The notes under the pieces: model-generated
Told to the model about the DNA's origin: nothing
Seen by the model: only the letters and a program-made list of their open reading frames with translations
Database searches by the model: none
DNA from: Verrucomicrobiota bacterium
GTDB taxonomy: Bacteria; Verrucomicrobiota; Verrucomicrobiia; Limisphaerales; UBA9464
Assembly (NCBI GenBank): GCA_947454705.1
Contig: CANGKZ010000054.1
Location: 1-33,336 of the forward strand
Direction: 5' to 3'
Length of the DNA stretch: 33,336 nucleotides
In this document: piece by piece, positions 1 through 8,837 of the stretch
Position numbering within the stretch: position 1 is the first letter of the stretch
Layout: every line of letters starts with the position of its first letter
Program-made: the position numbers and the translations under genes

Positions 1-10
1 CCGCCGTGGC

Positions 11-119
11 GGGCCGGCCGCCCCGCAACGGCACCTCCCTCTGTCCGGCCCTGCGGTCGGACTCAAGCGGCTTTTCCAAGATACAAGTGCGGCGGGAAGC
101 GCAGCGCCACGCCGCTTTG
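11..119 (+). repeat. Left copy of contig-end inverted repeat
   Basis: This 109-bp segment is the reverse complement of 33224-33332 with a single mismatch (position 21 against 33322). It contains no convincing gene. Its inner part (from 87) also belongs to the composite direct repeat that recurs at 387. The inverted pair bounds the whole window, which suggests that the contig stops where a multi-copy repeat could not be resolved. Confidence 0.9.
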
Positions 120-281
120 CTCAACGCCGACCTGCGAATGAGGCGAAGGAACCGCAGAGACGCGGAGACGCAGAGATGCCCCGCTTTTGGAACTGGGGCG
201 ATGGAGACCGGTCGGTTGGGTGCCGCGGGCGGTTTCGAAAGCGGTGTCGACGCTGCGCTCTGCCACCGCACTCCAAAATGG
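87..281 (+). repeat. Composite intergenic repeat, copy 1
   Basis: This 195-bp unit is repeated in direct orientation at 387-573. The first half starts GTGCGGCGGGAAGCGCAGCG and carries an AACCGCAGAGACGCGGAG motif. The second half carries TTTCGAAAGCGGTGTCGACG and ends in CACCGCACTCCAAAATGG. The second half also occurs alone at 4821-4917 and inverted at 32894-32932, so the unit is a fusion of two separately dispersed pieces. Short open frames across it exist in several frames at once and look like shadows of the repeat. Confidence 0.9.
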
Positions 282-386
282 CACGAACTGTTTTCCGAGC
301 CCGGTTTTTTAGAATCGAATCCGTTCGTCTAAAGTTGTTCCCGCTCTTACGGCAGCGGGGTGTTGAGGAAGGCCACGTGCTATGGA

Positions 387-573
387 GTGCGGCGGGAAGC
401 GCAGCGCCACGCCGCTTTGCTCAACGCCGAGCTGCGAATGAGGCGAAGGAACCGCAGAGGCGCGGAGATGCCCCGCTTTTGGTACTGGGGCGAGGGAGAC
501 CGGTCGGCTCGGCACCGCGGGCGGTTTCGAAAGCGGTGTCGACGCTGCGCTCTGCCACCGCACTCCAAAATGG
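387..573 (+). repeat. Composite intergenic repeat, copy 2
   Basis: Direct copy of 87-281, exactly 300 bp downstream, lacking 8 bp (ACGCAGAG) and with about a dozen substitutions. It ends four bases before the stop codon of the GNAT acyltransferase gene (577-579 on the other strand), so the repeat abuts that gene directly. The 105-bp spacer between copies (282-386) shows no gene. Confidence 0.9.
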
Positions 574-576
574 AGC

Positions 577-1281
577 TCAGCTCGCTGAGCGGGTGGCGAG
601 GTCGGCGGGGATCGCGGGGGCGCGGTCCATCAGCCGTTGATGCTGCTCGGGTGTCCAGCCTTCGGTCAGGTACCGGAAGATCCAGTTGTTCTGCTGACGG
701 AGGCGTCGATACGACTGCGCCAGATCCAGCACCATCGTGATCCGGCGGTTCGGGCAGTTCAGTTCGCCGACGTCGTGCGTGGCCACTTCCTGAAAACCCA
801 TCACGCGGGTGTGAAACCCGTGCGGGTTGTGCTGCTCGCCTTCGAAAATATCGGTGATGTAGTGCGTCCAGCCGCGTTGAACAGTGTCCGCCACCGCTGC
901 ACGCATCAGCGCCACGACCGCCAACAGGTTGCGTCGGAACTCGGGGAGGACGGCGAAGCGGCCGATTTCCGCGATCCGGTTGTTCCGCAGAAAGCCTTCC
1001 AGATCAAAACCGCGGGAAAGCATTTGGAATCCGTATTGTCGGTATTCCTCCAGCGGGACCTCGTACAGCACACGAAGGACGCCGATGGGCTTTGAATCCG
1101 TCAACACGACGAACCAAGACACCCCGGCATCGGAAAGGTCCGCCGAGGAAACGAGTTTATCGTCCTGGCGGATCCACTGTTTCTCATCCCGGTAGATGGC
1201 TCGCATGACCTCAAGGGCGAGGTTGCGACCGTCGTCGTCCTCTACCCGGATCACACGGAGCTCAGTCTTCGTCGAAGGCAT
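577..1281 (-). CDS. FeeM/LuxI-like N-acyltransferase (GNAT fold)
   Basis: A 234-residue protein that probably transfers an acyl chain from an acyl carrier to an amine. Visible are an N-terminal strand-helix region with the RDEKQW segment, a central beta strand ending in PIGVLRV (65-71), and the motif EIGRFAVLPEFRR at 105-117. That motif resembles the E-x-x-R-x-A-V-x-x-x-x-R signature of N-acyl amino acid synthases and acyl-homoserine-lactone synthases. The start overlaps the end of the upstream PlsC-like gene by 20 bp, which suggests translational coupling. By family knowledge, pairing an N-acyltransferase with an O-acyltransferase is typical of ornithine-lipid and similar lipo-amino-acid synthesis; the substrate here is unknown. 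Another option is the PEP-CTERM/exosortase-associated acyltransferase family, since a PEP-CTERM protein lies at 18663. The stop codon sits inside a 7-bp inverted repeat (575-590). Confidence 0.72.
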   Translation of the reverse strand: MPSTKTELRVIRVEDDDGRNLALEVMRAIYRDEKQWIRQDDKLVSSADLSDAGVSWFVVLTDSKPIGVLRVLYEVPLEEYRQYGFQMLSRGFDLEGFLRNNRIAEIGRFAVLPEFRRNLLAVVALMRAAVADTVQRGWTHYITDIFEGEQHNPHGFHTRVMGFQEVATHDVGELNCPNRRITMVLDLAQSYRRLRQQNNWIFRYLTEGWTPEQHQRLMDRAPAIPADLATRSAS

Positions 1282-2086
1282 ACTTCGTTTTGCGAGCGTG
1301 AGCCTGCCACCGTTTTCCCGAAAGTGTCGAGATGGCGGTCATGATTTCGTCATGAAACTTCTTCGTCAGTTCCGAGGCGGTTTCAGAGGAGTTACAGGAC
1401 GGTGGCGGCCGCAGATCGGGGCCGAACTGCACCGAAAATGGATCGCGATCCCGGATGGGACGTTGCCCTCCCGTTTGGGCAAAGCGGATACCCCCGGGAA
1501 CCACGCGAACTCCGGTTTCAACCGCCAGACGCGCCGCGCCCTGGTATCCGCGGAGCAATTCAGTGGGATGCCGGTTGGTGGTTCCCTCGGGAAACACGCC
1601 CACCGACCGCCCTTCCCGGAGGCGCTTCGCCGCTTCGTCAAACGGCACGAGCGGCGGCGCGAACCGGGGCTTCAACCGGTTCAGGAAGGCGGGCTTGGCC
1701 GCCTTGCGCATGACGATGATGGGATCATGGGCGCGTATCACTCCTGATACACCCGGGATCATCAGGAAATTCCAGTCGGCCATGAAGTGCACCATGCGGC
1801 CGCCGCGGTGGAAGCAGAGCCAGGCGGGGACGAGGATGGCTTCGGGCCGCTGGCTGTGGTTGAGGACGAGCAGGAACGGTTCGGAACCGGTGGTGACGTG
1901 TTCCAATCCCTGGATCGATCGCACATGACCGTGAAACAGGCTCAGGACGGTGCGACAGAGCAGCCGTGTGCCCGGGCGATCGGCGAGATGCGGGAGCGGC
2001 GCGCGCCAGATCGCGGCACGGCTCGGAATCCCGGGCCGGGAAGGCAGGCTGGGGACCGCGGTGGGTTTGGAATCGGTCGGACTCAT
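1262..2086 (-). CDS. PlsC-like lysophospholipid O-acyltransferase
   Basis: A 274-residue member of the PlsC/LPLAT family, which moves an acyl chain from acyl-ACP or acyl-CoA to a hydroxyl of a lysolipid at the inner membrane. The start chosen is the ATG at 2086 (MSPTDSK), 17 bp after the hemL stop; a longer open frame upstream only runs antisense-phase through hemL. Motif I is N-H-S-Q-R-P-E with His77 and Glu82, so the usual HX4D acid is Glu. Motif III is FPEGTT at 165-170, followed by a VRVVPGG strand (193-199) equivalent to motif IV. The overlap with the GNAT gene suggests that the two acyltransferases work in sequence, as OlsB and OlsA do. A plain lysophosphatidate acyltransferase is possible, but a second, more canonical PlsC is encoded at 25554. 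Confidence 0.8.
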   Translation of the reverse strand: MSPTDSKPTAVPSLPSRPGIPSRAAIWRAPLPHLADRPGTRLLCRTVLSLFHGHVRSIQGLEHVTTGSEPFLLVLNHSQRPEAILVPAWLCFHRGGRMVHFMADWNFLMIPGVSGVIRAHDPIIVMRKAAKPAFLNRLKPRFAPPLVPFDEAAKRLREGRSVGVFPEGTTNRHPTELLRGYQGAARLAVETGVRVVPGGIRFAQTGGQRPIRDRDPFSVQFGPDLRPPPSCNSSETASELTKKFHDEIMTAISTLSGKRWQAHARKTKYAFDED

Positions 2087-2103
2087 GGTCGTCCGCCGGT
2101 CGA

Positions 2104-3390
<1,287 letters not shown>

Positions 3391-3457
3391 GCGGGGCGCA
3401 GGCTAGCGCGGAACCCGTGCAAAAGGAAAAAGGGAAAACGGCGGAGGGCCGGCCTAA

Positions 3458-4669
3458 TTATTCCGTGGTGAGCGCGGTGTCCCAGTCCTTCCACACGGGT
3501 TCGTACCCGAGTCGGCGGATCACGCCGGCTACTTCGGCCGGGCTGCGGGAATCGGAGATCTCGAACTGGCCGGTCGCGCCGGAGCTGCGTCCGACCACCG
3601 GTTTGTCCGGAACGAGCGGCGTGCCGGTGTCGATGATCTTGCCGCGCACGGTGTGGTGAAGGCGTTCGCGTCCCGCACCGGTGTAGCCGCCGGGTTCGGT
3701 GTGGCTTCCCGCGCTCGCGTGGGTGATGCCGAGCGGGAAGAGGCCGTCACGAAGCCCCGCGGATTCGCGCGTGGACAGCACGATTCCGGCATCGGGCAGG
3801 AACAGACGAAATGCGGCGACCAATTGAACGAGATCGCGGTCCAAGAGGTGGGTGAGCGGCTGGAATTCTCCGGCGCAGGGACGGAGCCGGGGCATGGCGA
3901 CGGTGAGCATGGCCTTCCAGCAATGGCGCAGCAGGTGGGATCCGTGGGCCGCGGTGGCGAGCGCCTCGTATCGCCAATCGGCCAGCCCGTGCAGCGCGGC
4001 GATGCCGAGCCTGCGGAAGCCGGCCGCGTAGGCGCGTTCCGGGCAATCAAGCCGCCAGTCGAAATCGCGCTTCGGTCCGGCGGTGTGCATCACCTGATAC
4101 ACGGCGCGGTCGTACGTTTCCTGGTACACCACCAATCCCTCGGCTCCGGCGCGGACCAGCGGGATGTAGTCGGCGGTCTCCATTGGGCCGACTTCCAGGG
4201 AGATCGCCGGGATGAATTCGTGAAGCGCGGTGACGCATTCGGCGAGGTAGCCGTTGGACACGAACTTGGGATGCTCCCCCGCGACCAGGAGGATGTTGCG
4301 GAATCCCTGCGATGCGAGTTCGCGGGCCTCGCGGATGACTTCATCGATTCCCAGCGTCACGCGGAGAATCGCATTGTCGCGCGAGAATCCGCAGTAGGTG
4401 CAGTTGTTGATGCACTCGTTGCTCAGGTAGAGCGGGGCGAAGAGGCGGATGACTTTGCCGAATCGGCGGCGGGTGAGGTCCTGCGACGCGCGGCAGAGGG
4501 ATTCGAGTTCCCCGGCGGCGGCGGGTGAAATGAGGGTGGCGAAATCGGCGAGCGTGAGGGGAGGAGCATTCGGGGCGAGAAGGCGACGGACATCGGATGC
4601 GGTTGCCTCGCGGGAACGCTGGAGCAGATCCGCAAACGGGATCGTTGGAAACTCGGCCGAAAAACTCAT
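3458..4669 (-). CDS. thiH: 2-iminoacetate synthase (tyrosine lyase) ThiH
   Basis: A 403-residue radical SAM enzyme that cleaves tyrosine to dehydroglycine (2-iminoacetate) and p-cresol for thiazole formation in anaerobic-type thiamine synthesis. The radical SAM cluster motif is Cys86, Cys90, Cys93 in the order CINNCTYCGFSRDN. The region GEHPKFVSNGYL (about 131-142), the LEVGPM strand, the VYQETYD segment and HTAGPKRDFDWRLD are typical of ThiH rather than of the related HydG, ThiC or CofH proteins. HydG cannot be wholly excluded, but its extra C-terminal cluster-binding cysteines are not seen. No thiG, thiS or thiF is in the window. It is first in the minus-strand run thiH-hemL-acyltransferases; the start has no strong ribosome-binding site. 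Confidence 0.92.
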   Translation of the reverse strand: MSFSAEFPTIPFADLLQRSREATASDVRRLLAPNAPPLTLADFATLISPAAAGELESLCRASQDLTRRRFGKVIRLFAPLYLSNECINNCTYCGFSRDNAILRVTLGIDEVIREARELASQGFRNILLVAGEHPKFVSNGYLAECVTALHEFIPAISLEVGPMETADYIPLVRAGAEGLVVYQETYDRAVYQVMHTAGPKRDFDWRLDCPERAYAAGFRRLGIAALHGLADWRYEALATAAHGSHLLRHCWKAMLTVAMPRLRPCAGEFQPLTHLLDRDLVQLVAAFRLFLPDAGIVLSTRESAGLRDGLFPLGITHASAGSHTEPGGYTGAGRERLHHTVRGKIIDTGTPLVPDKPVVGRSSGATGQFEISDSRSPAEVAGVIRRLGYEPVWKDWDTALTTE

Positions 4670-4820
4670 GTGGGCGGGAGGTTAGCGGCGGCCGCCGGCA
4701 TCGCAAGCGGACGGTCTGGGAATGAGGATGGAGAAGAACCGCAAAGGCGCGGAGGAGGGAATGAATTTGGAAAGCATGAAAGCAGGAGGGGAACCGCGGA
4801 GGAAAAAGGGGCGAGAATAC

Positions 4821-4917
4821 CGTTTTTGGTACCGGCGCGATGGAGAGCGGTCGGGTTGGTCCCGCGGACGGTTTCGAAAGCGGTGTCGACGCTGCGCTCT
4901 GCCACCGCACTCCAAAC
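4821..4917 (+). repeat. Dispersed repeat, second-half type (third copy)
   Basis: Matches the second half of the composite repeats at 87-281 and 387-573, from CGTTTTTGGTACCGGCGCGA to CACCGCACTCCAAA, with substitutions concentrated in the first half. The core TTTCGAAAGCGGTGTCGACG is unchanged. The first-half unit is absent, so this piece spreads or is retained on its own. A poor copy lies at 5105-5149 (GCGGTTTCGGTGTCGACGCT ... CCGCTGCTCCAAA). Confidence 0.88.
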
Positions 4918-5162
4918 AATGACGGCGCGGTTCGATCTCCAACCTTCCAGCTCCCTTCTGATCCGCGTTTTCTCTCCTCGGCGTCTCCGTGTCTCTGCGG
5001 TTGCTTCCAGGTCTCGGCCTGCGTCTTCACGCGGGGTCCGCAGACCAAAATGGGGCGTGGGTGGAACCACGCCCTCCACCGAGACATGACCTCCGATCCT
5101 CACTCGCGGTTTCGGTGTCGACGCTCGGGGCTGCTACCGCTGCTCCAAAGGGCCGAAGGAGG

Positions 5163-5197
5163 CTTTAGACTTTGGACTTTAGACTTTGGACTTCGAA
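5163..5197. repeat. 7-bp tandem repeat (CTTTRGA)x5
   Basis: Four units alternate CTTTAGA and CTTTGGA, followed by a degenerate CTTCGAA. The array ends four bases before the stop codon of the response-regulator gene on the minus strand. The same heptamer forms an array at 23016-23040, which runs into the recN reading frame. Confidence 0.85.
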
Positions 5198-5201
5198 TCT
5201 T

Positions 5202-6632
5202 TCAGCCCGTTCCTTCGGATTCGGCGGCGGATTTCAGGCCGAGTTGACGCAGCTTTTCTCGAAGCGTCACGCGCGAGACTCCCAGCCATCGTGCGGCCTT
5301 CGCTTGGTTGCCCGCTGCCAGCGTGATGGCCTGGGTGTAGAGCTCGCGCTCCACCGCTTCGAGAACCCGGCGGCTGGCTTGTCCTTCGTCGGTGGTTTGC
5401 GCGATCGCGAGCTCGGCGGCGACGAGATCGGCAAGGCCCTTGCGGTCGCGCGTGATCGCGGGCGCGCCTGCGAGCACGTCCCGGACGATGCCCGCAGTGA
5501 TCGGATAGTTCCGCCCCCGCAACAGCGCGAGGCGGATCACATTCTCCAATTCCCGCACGTTTCCGGGCCAGGAGTGCTGACGCAGCACGTCGAGCGCCTC
5601 GGGCAACAGCGCGGGGGAGGTGATCCCGAGCGACGAGGCATGGAGCCGCATGAAGTGCTCGACCAATTCTGGTAAATCCTCGATGCGGTCGCGCAGGGAG
5701 GGCAGGGCGATGGTCACCTGGTTCAGCCGGTAGAAGAGATCTTCGCGGAAGGTTTTTGCGACGATGGCTTCCTCGAGGGCGACGTGCGTGGCGGCGATGA
5801 TCCGGACATCGACCGGGACCATGTCGCGTCCGCCCACGCGCTGGATGACGCGTTCCTGCAGCACGCGGAGCAACTTGGCCTGGGTGCTCGCGCCCATTTC
5901 GCCGATTTCGTCAAGGAACAGCGTTCCGCCGTTGGCTTGTTCGAACCGGCCGATCCGCCGCTCGACCGCGCCGGTGAAGGCTCCGCGTTCGTGGCCGAAG
6001 AGTTCGCTCTCGAGCAGCGTTTCGGGAATGGCGGCGCAGTTCACCGCGATGAACGGAGCGGAGGAGCGGTCGCTGTGCTGGTAGAGGGCGCGGGCGATGA
6101 GTTCCTTGCCGGTGCCGGTTTCTCCGCGGATGAGCACGTTGACCGGTTGGGCGGCGACGCGGCCGAGCTCTTTGTAAATGGTCTGCATGGCGCGTCCGCG
6201 TCCCACGATGGAATCGCGTCCGGGCTTCGAGGCGCCGAGTTCCACCACGGCGGCCGCCTGACGTCCGCTCGACACCGCGCGGGCGACGAGGTCGATCAAT
6301 TCCTCCATCTCGAAGGGCTTGAGCAGGTAGTCGAACGCCCCAAGTTTGGTCGCCTCGATGGCCGTCTCGGTGGTGCCGTGCGCGGTCATCAGCACGATCG
6401 GCAGCCGCGGCTGCGCGGCGTGGAGGCGGCGGATGAGGTCGAGTCCGCCCAGTCCCGGAAGCCGGAGATCGGTGAGCACGCAGTCGAATCCGCCCGCCTC
6501 GCCGAGCTGCAATCCCTCATCGCCGCGCCGCGCGTGGACCACATGGTGCTGCTCGGCGGACAGGACGCTGACCAATCCAGCGGCGAGCGCCGGGTCGTCT
6601 TCGATCAGCAGAATGCGGGGTTGGGACTTCAT
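5202..6632 (-). CDS. NtrC-family sigma-54-dependent response regulator
   Basis: A 476-residue transcription activator. The receiver domain (about 5-120) has an acidic pocket at Glu11-Asp12-Asp13, phosphoacceptor Asp55, Thr83 and Lys105. The AAA+ domain (about 140-375) has Walker A GETGTGKE (170-177), the sigma-54 contact loop GAFTGA (217-222), Walker B GTLFLDEIGEM and the arginine-finger region RVGGRDMVPVDVR. A Fis-type helix-turn-helix closes the protein (about 440-470, NQAKAARWLGVSRVTLREKL). By family knowledge, the phosphorylated oligomer remodels RNA polymerase-sigma-54 at -24/-12 promoters. It follows its kinase gene by 8 bp. The nearest candidate target is the plus-strand promoter at 8280, facing the efflux genes. 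It resembles ZraR/AtoC-type regulators, but the signal is unknown. Confidence 0.95.
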   Translation of the reverse strand: MKSQPRILLIEDDPALAAGLVSVLSAEQHHVVHARRGDEGLQLGEAGGFDCVLTDLRLPGLGGLDLIRRLHAAQPRLPIVLMTAHGTTETAIEATKLGAFDYLLKPFEMEELIDLVARAVSSGRQAAAVVELGASKPGRDSIVGRGRAMQTIYKELGRVAAQPVNVLIRGETGTGKELIARALYQHSDRSSAPFIAVNCAAIPETLLESELFGHERGAFTGAVERRIGRFEQANGGTLFLDEIGEMGASTQAKLLRVLQERVIQRVGGRDMVPVDVRIIAATHVALEEAIVAKTFREDLFYRLNQVTIALPSLRDRIEDLPELVEHFMRLHASSLGITSPALLPEALDVLRQHSWPGNVRELENVIRLALLRGRNYPITAGIVRDVLAGAPAITRDRKGLADLVAAELAIAQTTDEGQASRRVLEAVERELYTQAITLAAGNQAKAARWLGVSRVTLREKLRQLGLKSAAESEGTG

Positions 6633-6640
6633 GGCATGGA

Positions 6641-8062
6641 TCAGCGGGAAGGGGCGTGGCGGTCCGAGTGTGGTGCTGTCGCGGGTTCCAGGATTGGTAC
6701 GTCGTCATCCTGCGGCTTCGGAAGCACGACGCCGAAGACCGTGCCGCGTCCGGGCTGGGTTTGGAATTCGAGTGCGCCGCCGTGGCGTTCCACGATGCGG
6801 AGGGCGATGGAAAGGCCGAGACCGGTGCCGTTTTCCTTGGTGGTGAAAAAGGGATCGAACAGACGCTCCTGAATATCGGCGGGAATTCCGGGGCCGGAGT
6901 CGCCCACTTCGAGCAGCACCACCGGGACCGTGGCCTGGCGAAGCCGCTGCACGGCGGTGCGGGCGGTGAGTTTGAGGGTGCCGTTGGCGCCGGAGGCATC
7001 GGCGGCGTTTTGAACGAGGTTGATGAGCACCTGCTTCAACTGCGCGGGATCGGCACGAACGGTCAGGTCTGGGGGCGCTTCGACGGTGAGGTGAATTCCG
7101 TCCCGGTCCAGCTGGGGTTTGAGCAGGGTGTGAACCGCGTGGAGCAATTCGCCGGCATCGACTCGCGAAAACTCCGGCGCACCCGGTCTGGCAAAGGCGA
7201 GGAAGTCGCGGACAATGCGCTCCAAGCGGTGGATTTCTCCGCTGATGACTTCGGCATCATCGGCAGCCGGCGTGCCCGGCGTGAGATGTTTGCGCTGGGT
7301 GAAGAGGCGGGCCTTGATCGCAGTGAGCGGATTGCGGATCTCATGCGCCACGCCCGCAGCGAGGACGCCAAGGGAGGCGAGTTTTTCCTGGCGGGCGATG
7401 ATGTCCTCGCTTTCCACGAGTCGCATGCGGAGCGGTTGGATCATGTCGCGCCACACCACCACGGCGAGCAGGGCGCCGAGGGCGAGGAGTGCGGCGAGTG
7501 CGCCGAAGAGGAGGCCGCGGACCGCCCGCAGTTCGCCGCGGGCCACGGCGAGGTGGTCCTCGAGATTGCCCTGATTGGCCTTCAGCAGTTTGCCTGCGAG
7601 CTGACCGAGGCGTTCGAAGCGACTCGCGGTTTGTTCGATGAGATCGGTGACTTCGCTCCACGGCGCGCCGCGGAGGAGTTCGAGGTCCAGGTTTCTCGCC
7701 CCTTCGAAGTATTCCTCATAGGCGGCATCAATCTCGACGAGCACCTCCCGTTCGACCCGGGTGGTGACCCGTAGGCGCCGCTCGTCGAGCCAGGCGTCGA
7801 GCGCCTTCTGCTCCTTCTGGAATTGGCGCCAGTCGGTGATGTCGTGATGAATCTCGAACCGGGTGAGCAGGGTTCGGAGTCGGTGAAGTTCGGTCTCGAA
7901 CTGATCGGCGATGCGGAAGTTCTCGGTCTGTTCCCGCAGCAGGGCGGTGCTGAGGGCCTCACCGCGTCCGAGCGCCGTGTGCGCGGCCCAGCCGAGGAGG
8001 GCCGCAGCCGCCGCGATGGCGAGCACGAAGCCGGTCAATCGGCGTTGGACGAGGCGGGTCAT
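6641..8062 (-). CDS. Membrane sensor histidine kinase
   Basis: A 473-residue partner of the NtrC-type regulator downstream. Transmembrane segments lie at about 11-30 and 184-204; they enclose a roughly 150-residue, charged, largely helical periplasmic domain of the four-helix-bundle (MCP/CHASE3-like) type without an obvious ligand motif. The HisKA domain has phospho-acceptor His240 in GVAHEIRNPLTAIK. The HATPase domain shows an N box (INLVQNAADAS), G1 (DSGPGIP), an F box (FDPFFTTKENG) and G2 (GTGLGLSIA). The gene is first in a two-gene operon and is divergent from the efflux cluster. It resembles ZraS-type kinases paired with sigma-54 activators. No histidine-rich metal site is visible in the sensor domain, so metal sensing is only a contextual guess. 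Confidence 0.93.
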   Translation of the reverse strand: MTRLVQRRLTGFVLAIAAAAALLGWAAHTALGRGEALSTALLREQTENFRIADQFETELHRLRTLLTRFEIHHDITDWRQFQKEQKALDAWLDERRLRVTTRVEREVLVEIDAAYEEYFEGARNLDLELLRGAPWSEVTDLIEQTASRFERLGQLAGKLLKANQGNLEDHLAVARGELRAVRGLLFGALAALLALGALLAVVVWRDMIQPLRMRLVESEDIIARQEKLASLGVLAAGVAHEIRNPLTAIKARLFTQRKHLTPGTPAADDAEVISGEIHRLERIVRDFLAFARPGAPEFSRVDAGELLHAVHTLLKPQLDRDGIHLTVEAPPDLTVRADPAQLKQVLINLVQNAADASGANGTLKLTARTAVQRLRQATVPVVLLEVGDSGPGIPADIQERLFDPFFTTKENGTGLGLSIALRIVERHGGALEFQTQPGRGTVFGVVLPKPQDDDVPILEPATAPHSDRHAPSR

Positions 8063-8279
8063 GCGTCAGCGAGTGAGCAATTGATGGACCGAGCATGCCA
8101 CCTCAATGAAATCGAAGCCAGCGTGCGGGGGAATCCCGGGGACCGGGGGGTGAGTGGAAACCTTTTGTCCACCTGGAGGATTGGTTTTATCCGCCATCGC
8201 GGAGTTCTCCCGGCAGGTGCCCGGTTCTCAATGCCTGAAAACCTCAGGTTTATGGGCTTTTTACGGCTCAAACGGGGGT

Positions 8280-8294
8280 TGGCACGCTTCTCGC
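8280..8294 (+). promoter_or_regulatory. Candidate sigma-54 (-24/-12) promoter
   Basis: The sequence TGGCACGCTTCTCGC matches the TGGCAC-N5-TTGC consensus except for one base in the -12 element (TCGC for TTGC). The GG and GC are exactly 10 bases apart, the spacing that this sigma factor requires. It points toward the efflux genes and lies 218 bp upstream of the start of a kinase gene whose partner is a sigma-54 activator. The first downstream gene begins 544 bp away, which would mean a long leader. Confidence 0.55.
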
Positions 8295-8659
8295 GAATGC
8301 TCTCACGTCGGGCGGTTCCAAGCAGTCGGCGCTCGCAGCTTCGACGGAAGCAGGACGCAGGATGCAGGATGAGGAACCGGAGTTGGCGGTGGACGTTTCG
8401 ACGAGTGCTGAACTGAAACGGACATCATGGGTTGAAAAGTTGGACCGTTGCAGCGGTGGTCGAGCGGTCTGGTTGGAATCCGCCCGAGTTTCAATTTTGG
8501 TCCGATGAGATCCGGCAGGGTCCGCGGACCGGGAAGGTTGGTTTGCGGTTCATTCAGTGACTGGGTTCGGGTTCGGATTTGGGTTCCTTGGATTTTAGGT
8601 TCTTGTGCGGTTTGCCGTCCGGGTAGGTCGGTGGACATCCCCCACGCCCAAGAACCGGC

Positions 8660-8695
8660 CCGGGCGGGAGCGACGATGGGGTCGTTCCCGCCCGG
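8660..8695 (+). other. Strong GC-rich hairpin in efflux leader
   Basis: The arms 8660-8674 and 8681-8695 pair over 15 positions with one G-U pair (8670 with 8685) around the 6-base loop GATGGG. No run of T follows on either strand, so it is not a standard intrinsic terminator. If the promoter at 8280 is real, this hairpin lies in the 5' leader of the efflux transcript, where it could attenuate or stabilise the RNA. Confidence 0.55.
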
Positions 8696-8837
8696 CAAAC
8701 CCGGAACCAACGGATTGCTGGTTCCAGAATTAAACGGATTTGCGGCTGCGAGATTCCGGGGATCGGAGGGGGCGTTACCCGGAGTGGCTTTCAGATGGAA
8801 TTCAACAAGCCGGTCTCGGTGCCGGCGGGGGAATTGA

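Larger units (their letters stand above)
4670..5201. other. Gene-free spacer with degenerate repeats
   Basis: This 532-bp gap between thiH and the response-regulator gene holds no supported gene. It contains an imperfect pair of opposed AACCGC(A)-x-GCGGAG-type arms: 4735-4760 (AACCGCAAAGGCGCGGAGG) and 4973-5012 (reverse complement similar to AACCGCAGAGACACGGAGAC). It also holds the repeat at 4821-4917, a degenerate copy at 5105-5149 and a 7-bp tandem repeat at 5163-5197. The short open frames on both strands are repeat shadows. Confidence 0.75.
8063..8837. other. Long divergent intergenic leader
   Basis: This 775-bp gap separates the kinase gene (minus) from the efflux cluster (plus). I find no convincing gene in it; open frames there are short, low in codon bias and lack homology that I recognise. 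It holds a sigma-54-type promoter (8280-8294), small dyads upstream of it (TCCA-CC-TGGA at 8168-8177 and AACCT-C-AGGTT at 8240-8250) that could serve as activator sites, and a strong GC-rich hairpin at 8660-8695. Confidence 0.6.

Noticed and set aside
6-740. Several overlapping open frames on both strands (60-154 codons) at the left end
   Set aside because: They run through the dispersed repeats and the GNAT gene in multiple frames at once, have no recognisable domain, and repeat the same peptide strings wherever the repeat occurs.
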